Source of the DNA: Bordetella parapertussis
GTDB taxonomy: Bacteria > Pseudomonadota > Gammaproteobacteria > Burkholderiales > Burkholderiaceae_B
Length of the DNA stretch: 12,551 nucleotides
Direction of reading: 5' to 3'
NCBI GenBank assembly: GCA_943331855.1
Contig: CALQNE010000079.1
Location: 1 to 12,551 of the forward strand
Shown here: positions 7,726 to 12,551 of the stretch, one piece after another
Layout: each line of letters begins with the position of its first letter
Position numbering within the stretch: position 1 is the first letter of the stretch
Notes under the pieces: generated by a model
The model's database searches: none
What the model saw: the letters and a program-made list of their open reading frames with translations, nothing else
Told to the model about the DNA's origin: nothing
Program-made: the position numbers and the translations under genes

Positions 7726-8348
7726 CTTTTTTTACCGATTCTCGGTTCTGTGCCCTTGAAGAGTCTTTCAATATTGGCACGATGTCGGTATAGCAAGAGC
7801 AGGGCGAGCGTCACGAACACGCCGGTCAAGGGTAGCTGGCTTACCCAGAAGCGTTCATTGCCCAAGAGATAAAAGACGGGTGCACAAGCGGCGCTGAGCA
7901 TGGCGGCCAGTGAAGAGTACTTAAAGAGTTTGGCGACTACAAACCAGGTGATTGCAACGCCTAGAGCCAAAAGCGGCTGGATGGCGAGCATGACGCCAAA
8001 AGCCGTTGCCACGCCTTTGCCACCTTTGAAACGCAAAAATACGGGGTACAGATGGCCCAGAAAGACTGCCAGGGCCACCCAGGCTTCTGTGTTGACTGAA
8101 ACCTTGAGTCGCTCGGCGGCCCAAACTGCAAACCAGCCTTTGGCAGCGTCCCCCAACAAGGTGAGGCCAGCGGCCCACTTGTTGCCAGAGCGCAAAACGT
8201 TCGTTGCCCCTGGGTTTCCCGACCCATAGGTGCGGGGATCTTGCAGCCCAAAAGCATGACTGATGACGACGGCAAACGAAATCGAGCCGAGCAGATAGGC
8301 TAGGGCGATCAGGCCTAAACTTGCGAACTCGAGCGAAGGTGCGCCCAT
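7722..8348 (-). CDS. plsY: Glycerol-3-phosphate acyltransferase PlsY
   Basis: Integral membrane acyltransferase that moves an acyl group from acyl-phosphate (made by PlsX) to sn-glycerol-3-phosphate, the first step of phospholipid synthesis. The 208-residue protein shows the PlsY motifs in order: LLGSISFA (19-26), the glycine-rich GSGNPGATN (42-50) and FKGGKGVAT (107-115). Several hydrophobic spans are separated by these cytoplasmic motifs. The frame is open up to 8450, but the ATG at 8348 is preferred: GGAAG (8359-8355, minus strand) lies 6 bases before it, and the 34 extra residues are polar and not family-like. It is transcribed toward tsaD and away from surE. Confidence 0.95.
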   Translation of the reverse strand: MGAPSLEFASLGLIALAYLLGSISFAVVISHAFGLQDPRTYGSGNPGATNVLRSGNKWAAGLTLLGDAAKGWFAVWAAERLKVSVNTEAWVALAVFLGHLYPVFLRFKGGKGVATAFGVMLAIQPLLALGVAITWFVVAKLFKYSSLAAMLSAACAPVFYLLGNERFWVSQLPLTGVFVTLALLLLYRHRANIERLFKGTEPRIGKKS

Positions 8349-8430
8349 ACGTGGCTTCCGGTCATCAGATAAGATGCTGCCGATTCTAACGTGTGACTGT
8401 CTTTGGTGCTGATTTAAGAGTGAAAAATCA

Positions 8431-8447
8431 TCGCTAGCGAGTACAAT
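8431..8447. promoter_or_regulatory. Palindrome and candidate -10 element between plsY and surE
   Basis: The perfect 10-base palindrome TCGCTAGCGA (8431-8440) lies one base before TACAAT (8442-8447), a plausible surE -10 hexamer. The same octamer TACAATCA occurs in the proposed promoter at 1221-1228. No convincing -35 is visible upstream, which would fit activator dependence or simply a chance match. The whole divergent gap (8349-8484) otherwise holds nothing recognisable. Confidence 0.25.
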
Positions 8448-8484
8448 CATTGCTTGGATTAAAAGTATTATTTAGCCTCAGCAT

Positions 8485-9237
8485 ATGCATATTCTGGTTT
8501 CAAACGACGATGGTTACACCGCTTTGGGTCTCGAGGCCTTGGTGGCCTCATTGCGCAGCCTTGCTGAGGTCACCGTCGTAGCACCTGAAGTGAATCACAG
8601 CGGGGCCTCTAATTCTTTGACCTTGACGCGTCCCTTGGCGGTGCGTCACGCGGCAAATGGGTTTATCTATGTAAACGGAACGCCCTCAGACTGTGTTCAC
8701 GTTGCACTCACGGGTTTGCTAGATCGTCGGCCCGACTTGATCGTGTCGGGCATCAATAATGGCGCCAACATGGGCGAAGATACGCTGTATTCGGGTACTG
8801 TTGCAGCGGCCTCTGAGGGGTACCTGTTTGGGATTCCCGCCATGGCGTTTTCGCTTGTCTCAAGAAGCTGGTCAAACCTAGACGCGGCAGTGGTGCAGGC
8901 GCATCGATTGGTGGCTCGTCAACTTGCGCAACCCGTTCAGGGGCCGACGCTTCTGAATGTGAATTGCCCCGACTTGCCACTTGCGCAAATCAAAGGGGTG
9001 TGCGCGACACGGCTGGGTTCGCGCCATCCCTCGCAACCGGTGGTGCGCTCGGCAACACCTTACGGTGAAACGGTTTACTGGATCGGCCCGTCTGGTGCTG
9101 CAAATGACGCAGGAACCGGCACTGATTTTGATGCGATTGCTAATGGATTTGTGTCGGTGACGCCTCTGCGTCTTGATCTCACACAGTATTCTCAGTTAGA
9201 ACAAATGGCCACTTGGCTCGGGCCTGTATGCGCTTAA
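8485..9237 (+). CDS. surE: 5'/3'-nucleotidase SurE
   Basis: A metal-dependent phosphatase that dephosphorylates nucleoside 5'- and 3'-monophosphates and, in some species, short polyphosphate; linked to stationary-phase survival. The 250-residue product has the metal-site residues D8 and D9 in SNDDGY, S39 in NHSGAS, and the asparagine pair at 91-92 in [22 protein letters not shown] and [11 protein letters not shown] are further family blocks. The length matches the family. The ATG at 8485 is set by the conserved start [10 protein letters not shown]; no good Shine-Dalgarno site is seen. It heads the surE-pcm-nlpD cluster, and the next gene begins inside its 3' end. Confidence 0.97.
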   Translation: MHILVSNDDGYTALGLEALVASLRSLAEVTVVAPEVNHSGASNSLTLTRPLAVRHAANGFIYVNGTPSDCVHVALTGLLDRRPDLIVSGINNGANMGEDTLYSGTVAAASEGYLFGIPAMAFSLVSRSWSNLDAAVVQAHRLVARQLAQPVQGPTLLNVNCPDLPLAQIKGVCATRLGSRHPSQPVVRSATPYGETVYWIGPSGAANDAGTGTDFDAIANGFVSVTPLRLDLTQYSQLEQMATWLGPVCA

Positions 9238-10043
9238 GGCAATTATCGTCGCTGTGTATGCCGGTGAAAGACAACCGGACTGGCGTCGGGCGTGGTTTGC
9301 ATGGCATCACAGCCTCTAACAGCAATACCCGTATTTCTGCCACCCGAATTCCAAATCGTGTGGCAACGACGCCCCCTGCGACGTCGTTTGGTAGTGAAAA
9401 TCTCGGGTTGAACTCTGATCGTATGCGGGCAACGATGGTAGAGCGTTTGCATTCGCAAGGGATCACCAATGAGCAAGTGTTGGCGGCCATGCAAGTGATT
9501 CCGCGTCATGCCTTTGTTGATGAGGCGTTGGCTAGCCGTGCCTACGACGATGCGTCTTTGCCAATCGGCCATGGGCAGACGATCTCGCAGCCTTGGGTGG
9601 TCGCCCGGATGATCGCTTCAGTTTGCAGCGCAACGATGCCGTCCCGCGTGCTCGAGGTTGGAACCGGATGTGGTTATCAGGCAGCCGTCATGTCGCAGGT
9701 ATTTCCACAAGTTCATTCGATCGAACGTATTCGGGCGTTGTACGATATGGCTAAAGAGAGATTGCGTACGCTGCGACTCACAAAAGTGAGGCTGGTGCAC
9801 GGCGATGGCATGCTTGGATTGCCGACAATGGCGCCATTCGATGCCATTGTGGTTGCAGCTTCCGGGATTCGTATCCCGCAGGCATTGTTATTGCAGTTGA
9901 ATGTAGGGGGGGTATTGATCGCCCCTGAAGGGACAAGCGCACAGCGCTTGGTCCGCGTCACGAGAACAGGCGCTTCGAGTTGGGATCGGCAAGAACTCGA
10001 AGAGGTGAGATTTGTACCCCTTAAGGCGGGATTACAAGTATGA
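9228..10043 (+). CDS. pcm: Protein-L-isoaspartate O-methyltransferase
   Basis: Pcm uses S-adenosylmethionine to methylate L-isoaspartyl residues in aged proteins, starting their repair. In the 271-residue product the catalytic and substrate block is GHGQTISQP (114-122), the SAM-binding motif I is [10 protein letters not shown] (142-151), and FDAIVVAAS and a C-terminal VRFVPLKAG follow. The enzyme core aligns from about residue 63 ([12 protein letters not shown]). The 60-odd residues before it are Ser/Thr/Arg/Asn-rich and without recognisable structure; similar extensions occur in betaproteobacterial Pcm. The start is uncertain: ATG 9228 overlaps surE by 10 bases and is chosen here, while TTG 9213, ATG 9258 and a core-only ATG at 9423 are possible. 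nlpD follows closely. Confidence 0.93.
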   Translation: MRLRQLSSLCMPVKDNRTGVGRGLHGITASNSNTRISATRIPNRVATTPPATSFGSENLGLNSDRMRATMVERLHSQGITNEQVLAAMQVIPRHAFVDEALASRAYDDASLPIGHGQTISQPWVVARMIASVCSATMPSRVLEVGTGCGYQAAVMSQVFPQVHSIERIRALYDMAKERLRTLRLTKVRLVHGDGMLGLPTMAPFDAIVVAASGIRIPQALLLQLNVGGVLIAPEGTSAQRLVRVTRTGASSWDRQELEEVRFVPLKAGLQV

Positions 10044-10049
10044 GTAAAC

Positions 10050-10054
10050 AGGAG
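10050..10054 (+). promoter_or_regulatory. Ribosome binding site that decides the nlpD start
   Basis: AGGAG is placed 6 bases before ATG 10061. This is the best Shine-Dalgarno site in the surE-pcm-nlpD cluster and favours 10061 over the ATG at 10040, which overlaps the pcm stop codon. Confidence 0.7.
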
Positions 10055-10060
10055 AAACGC

Positions 10061-10876
10061 ATGCTCACTGAGCACGTTACAAAAAGCAATCTAATGCGTC
10101 GTTCTCTGAAAGGCGCTAGCACGGGGTGGCTCGTGCGTTCGAGTGCGATTGGGATATGCGCGCTTGCATTACTAAGTGGCTGCGCCAACAACACGGGCAC
10201 CCGTGCCCCTGTGACCGATCTTAGTGGCAGTTCTACGTCAGCAGTTCGTACTTATGTGATTAAACCTGGCGACACGATTAGCAAGATTGCTCGCGCAAAT
10301 GGCGTTGACGAGGCGAGCATTCTTCGCCTCAACAAGCTTGTGAACCCCAATCGCTTGATTGTTGGGCAAACCTTGAAGTTATCCGAGGGCCAAGAAGCTG
10401 CCGCGACGAGCACCCGTCCGGCCGCCTCAAGCAAGCCCGAAGAGCGTGCACTCGATTCTGCAAGTAGCAGTGCACCCGCAAACCAGGTCACGACGCCAGC
10501 ATCGGATGCAGGGTTAATCAGTTGGGGTTGGCCCGCGAAAGGTAAGGTGATCCAAGGGTTCACGCAAACGACAAAGGGCATCGACATTGCAGGCAACGCA
10601 GGAGATGCGATCGAAGCGGCTGCCAACGGTAAAGTGATGTACTCGGGCAACGGCGTGCGCGGCTTGGGTAATTTGATTATTGTGAATCATGACAATGGGT
10701 TTATTACTGCTTATGCGCATAATCGCACTTTGCTCGTGAAAGCTGGGCAAGATGTCAAAAAAGGTGCGAAGATCGCAGAGATGGGGCAGACCGATGCAGC
10801 CTCTGTGCGCTTGCATTTTGAAGTTCGACGTCAGGGCACACCAGTCGATCCGCTGCAATATCTACCAAGCCGCTAA
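10061..10876 (+). CDS. nlpD: Lipoprotein NlpD, LysM and degenerate LytM domains
   Basis: An outer-membrane lipoprotein that activates the septal amidase AmiC (or its homologue) during cell division. The 271-residue product has a long, basic signal region and lipobox LSGC with lipidated C41. A LysM peptidoglycan-binding domain spans about 63-107 (YVIKPGDTISKIA to VGQTLKL), then an Ala/Ser/Pro-rich linker, then an M23/LytM domain from about 160 to the end. In the LytM domain the first zinc-ligand histidine is replaced by K172 (KGIDIAG), and the HxH motif is reduced to RLHFE. It is therefore expected to be catalytically dead, as in E. coli NlpD, which it resembles closely here. The frame also offers ATG 10040 (ATGA overlap with pcm) and ATG 10094. 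rpoS, the frequent next gene, is not present. Confidence 0.95.
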   Translation: MLTEHVTKSNLMRRSLKGASTGWLVRSSAIGICALALLSGCANNTGTRAPVTDLSGSSTSAVRTYVIKPGDTISKIARANGVDEASILRLNKLVNPNRLIVGQTLKLSEGQEAAATSTRPAASSKPEERALDSASSSAPANQVTTPASDAGLISWGWPAKGKVIQGFTQTTKGIDIAGNAGDAIEAAANGKVMYSGNGVRGLGNLIIVNHDNGFITAYAHNRTLLVKAGQDVKKGAKIAEMGQTDAASVRLHFEVRRQGTPVDPLQYLPSR

Positions 10877-10887
10877 GTTCAAGACCC

Positions 10888-11664
10888 ATGACGCCGACGC
10901 TTGTCTTTGATTTAGAAACAATCCCCGATATTGAAGGATTGCGGCGTTTGCATCAATGGGGTACCGAGGTGCCGGATGCTGAAGTTGCTGAGCGCGCTTT
11001 CGCAGCGCGCAAAGAAATCACTGGCACTACGTTTTTGCCGCATCATTTGCAGCGCGTCGCCGTCGTAGGTTGTGTTTTTCGTGACGATAAAGGCTTTAGG
11101 GTACGTTGCTTAGGGCAGGCCGATGACACTGAGCCGGTTTTGCTCACGAGCTTTTTTAAAACCATCGAGCGCTATACCCCCAAGCTGATTAGCTGGAATG
11201 GGTCTGGCTTTGATTTGCCTGTGCTCCACTATAGAACCTTGATCCATGGTATTGCGGCACCCCGTTATTGGGATATGGGCGAAGAGGATAAAGACTTTCG
11301 TTATAACAACTATCTCAGTCGTTATCACACACGCCATCTAGATCTGATGGATGTCTTGGCAAAATACAATGGCAGGGGTAATGCGTCGCTTGACGATCTT
11401 GCGAAGCTTTGTGGGTTTCCCGGAAAGCTTGGTATGGATGGCAGTCTGGTCTGGGACGCTTGGTCTAATGGGCGTGCGAATGAAGTGCGCGCCTATTGCG
11501 AGACCGATGTAGTAAATACCTGGCTGGTGTACTGCCGTTTTAGACTGATACGCGGTGAAATTGATCAAGTGACCTACCAGGAAGAAATCGACTTAGTTCG
11601 TAGCACCTTGCAGGCGAGTACAGAGCCGCATTGGGCAGAGTATTTGGCCGCTTGGTCAACCTAA
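10888..11664 (+). CDS. PolB-like DEDDy 3'-5' exonuclease
   Basis: A 258-residue protein of the predicted 3'-5' exonuclease family related to the proofreading domain of family-B DNA polymerases (Pfam DNA_pol_B_exo2 type). The DEDD carboxylates are visible: D8 and E10 in VFDLETI (Exo I), D109 in WNGSGFDLP (Exo II), and Y203-x3-D207 in YCETD (Exo III, the Y form). No polymerase domain is attached and the length fits a stand-alone nuclease. HLDLMDVL and SLDDLAKLCGFPGK lie between Exo II and III, as in this family. The substrate is not established by the sequence; single-strand DNA or RNA trimming is the family expectation. It starts 11 bases after nlpD with no strong Shine-Dalgarno site, so it probably shares the nlpD transcript. 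It occupies the usual position of rpoS. Confidence 0.9.
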   Translation: MTPTLVFDLETIPDIEGLRRLHQWGTEVPDAEVAERAFAARKEITGTTFLPHHLQRVAVVGCVFRDDKGFRVRCLGQADDTEPVLLTSFFKTIERYTPKLISWNGSGFDLPVLHYRTLIHGIAAPRYWDMGEEDKDFRYNNYLSRYHTRHLDLMDVLAKYNGRGNASLDDLAKLCGFPGKLGMDGSLVWDAWSNGRANEVRAYCETDVVNTWLVYCRFRLIRGEIDQVTYQEEIDLVRSTLQASTEPHWAEYLAAWST

Positions 11665-11694
11665 ATTACATTACACGGCGCCTGACCGCCTTTC

Positions 11695-11698
11695 GGAG
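11695..11698 (+). promoter_or_regulatory. Ribosome binding site for the Spy-like gene
   Basis: GGAG, within CGGAGA, lies 7 bases before ATG 11706. It supports that start over the longer open frame, which reaches back to 11631 inside the exonuclease gene. Confidence 0.65.
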
Positions 11699-11705
11699 AA
11701 TTCTT

Positions 11706-12377
11706 ATGCGAAGCCATGATTGTCGATCCCTATTGATCATCTTGAGTTTGCTTTTGGCAAGTTTTGCAGCATCAGCTCAAAATAGTCCATTGATGTTGCG
11801 CTCATCCAATCAGCTGAACCAAAGCAGTCAAAGGCCCGGCGTCGAAGCCGCGCCTGTGGCAGCGCCAAGTACGGCTCCATTGACGGGCAACAGCATGGGG
11901 CGGCTTCCTGATTCATTAATTGACGGTATGGTGCTAGATGCTGCTCAAAAAGCCAAACTTGAAGCGGCGCACGAAGCGCGTCGCAAAATGTGGAATGTCA
12001 ACCGTAATGCGCGGCAAGCTGAATACGCAGAACTCACTAAAGAGCTTGCGACGGACAAGTTTGATCCGCGCGAGGTCATCGCCCTGCGTAAAAAAACACG
12101 TTCTAAAATTGATGCCGGATTTGATGAAGTTCAAGCCAGTTGGCTGGTATTTTGGGATTCACTGAATACGCCGCAGCGAAAAATTTTGATTGGATATATG
12201 CGTGATCAACACGCGGTTCAGGGAAAGGCTTCGGCTGCGGCGTCTGCCGAGCGTAGTGCTGCGCGCGCGAAACAGCAGGCGGCGCTTGACCGTGCGGATG
12301 AGCGCGCCGCACGGCAGCAAGGTGCCACCAGCCCGACAGACACTGATCCCGCCGCTGCAACATCAACACCAAAATAA
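11706..12377 (+). CDS. Secreted Spy/CpxP-like protein with degenerate LTxxQ motifs
   Basis: A 223-residue exported protein of uncertain function. Residues 1-24 are a clear signal peptide: hydrophobic [12 protein letters not shown], then A-S-A with predicted cleavage after A24. The mature part starts with a Ser/Pro/Ala-rich stretch to about residue 65. A charged, helix-forming middle follows, with LDAAQ (77-81) and LNTPQRKIL (153-161). These look like relaxed versions of the two LTxxQ motifs of the periplasmic Spy/CpxP chaperone family, spaced about 76 residues apart; that assignment is inferred from motif and helix pattern. The tail (about 175-223) is Ala/Arg/Gln-rich coiled-coil-like sequence ending in Thr/Pro/Ala. 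The signal peptide and Shine-Dalgarno site fix the start. It lies 41 bases after the exonuclease and 26 before rlmD. A role in envelope stress is possible but unproven. Confidence 0.75.
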   Translation: MRSHDCRSLLIILSLLLASFAASAQNSPLMLRSSNQLNQSSQRPGVEAAPVAAPSTAPLTGNSMGRLPDSLIDGMVLDAAQKAKLEAAHEARRKMWNVNRNARQAEYAELTKELATDKFDPREVIALRKKTRSKIDAGFDEVQASWLVFWDSLNTPQRKILIGYMRDQHAVQGKASAAASAERSAARAKQQAALDRADERAARQQGATSPTDTDPAAATSTPK

Positions 12378-12403
12378 TTGCCTCACGGCGCAAAGATATC
12401 TCT

Positions 12404-12551
12404 ATGTCTCAAGAAGTACTGCAGGTTGAGTCCCTTGATCTTGAGGCGCGCGGTGTTGCCCGGCATGACGGCAAGGTGGTATTCATTGAGGGCGCCCTCG
12501 GGTCAGAGCGGGTAACCGCCAATATTTTTCGTCGCAAACCTTCCTACGAAA
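12404..12551 (+). CDS. rlmD: 23S rRNA (uracil-1939-C5)-methyltransferase RlmD, N-terminal part
   Basis: The gene runs off the right edge, and only the first 49 residues are visible. They form a TRAM-type RNA-binding start: [20 protein letters not shown] (9-28), then [13 protein letters not shown] and RRKPSYE. This is the characteristic N terminus of the RumA/RlmD family, which uses S-adenosylmethionine to make m5U at position 1939 of 23S rRNA. The catalytic and iron-sulfur parts lie outside the window, so other TrmA/RumA-family methyltransferases cannot be fully excluded. ATG 12404 matches the family start; no strong Shine-Dalgarno site is seen. rlmD near nlpD is a familiar betaproteobacterial arrangement, as far as I recall. 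Confidence 0.85.
   Translation, partial: MSQEVLQVESLDLEARGVARHDGKVVFIEGALGSERVTANIFRRKPSYE

Noticed and set aside
10252..10650. A 132-residue minus-strand frame inside nlpD
   Set aside because: It is antisense to the LysM and LytM coding sequence; its hydrophobic look comes from the complement of the Ala/Ser-rich linker.
10574..10876. NlpD as an active M23 endopeptidase
   Set aside because: The first zinc-ligand His is Lys and the HxH motif is incomplete, so hydrolase activity is not supported.
1..12551. A new defence, mobile or biosynthetic system
   Set aside because: Every long frame maps to a known housekeeping or transport family or to a small secreted protein; no integrase, transposase, repeat array, toxin-antitoxin pair or clear composition shift was seen.

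Overview
The window reads as ordinary chromosomal DNA of a betaproteobacterium, most likely Burkholderiales and probably near Alcaligenaceae. The evidence is a Bug-type (TctC) solute receptor, the surE-pcm-nlpD order followed by rlmD, and close resemblance of the protein motifs to that group. Fourteen genes are supported, two of them cut by the window edges. Coding density is very high, with no gene-free stretch above about 160 bases.

Layout. (1) Bases 2-1179, plus strand: the last 41 codons of a histidinol-dehydrogenase-family enzyme, then a Bug periplasmic receptor 50 bases later. (2) Bases 1257-3514, plus strand: an apparent operon of a HAD phosphatase, tadA and an LD-carboxypeptidase, joined by two 8-base overlaps and closed by a strong intrinsic terminator. 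(3) Bases 3574-4917, minus strand: a sodium:alanine/glycine symporter with a TTG start. (4) Bases 5075-7725, plus strand: ybiT (ABC-F) and tsaD. (5) Bases 7722-8348, minus strand: plsY, convergent with tsaD and overlapping its stop codon. (6) Bases 8485-12551, plus strand: surE, pcm, nlpD, a PolB-like 3'-5' exonuclease, a secreted Spy/CpxP-like protein and the start of rlmD, closely packed and probably largely co-transcribed.

By theme, the genes serve translation and tRNA/rRNA modification (tadA, tsaD, rlmD, ybiT), the envelope and peptidoglycan (ldcA, plsY, nlpD, Spy-like protein), repair and nucleotide housekeeping (pcm, surE, exonuclease), and uptake (Bug receptor, AGCS symporter). No mobile element, CRISPR array, tRNA, rRNA or phage gene was seen.

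I found no convincing new multi-gene system. The points most worth a second look are: rpoS is absent from its usual place after nlpD, where an exonuclease and a Spy-like secreted protein sit instead; the LD-carboxypeptidase has a histidine-rich N-terminal extension; a HisD-family enzyme is paired with a Bug receptor; and several starts are better placed than the longest reading frames suggest.
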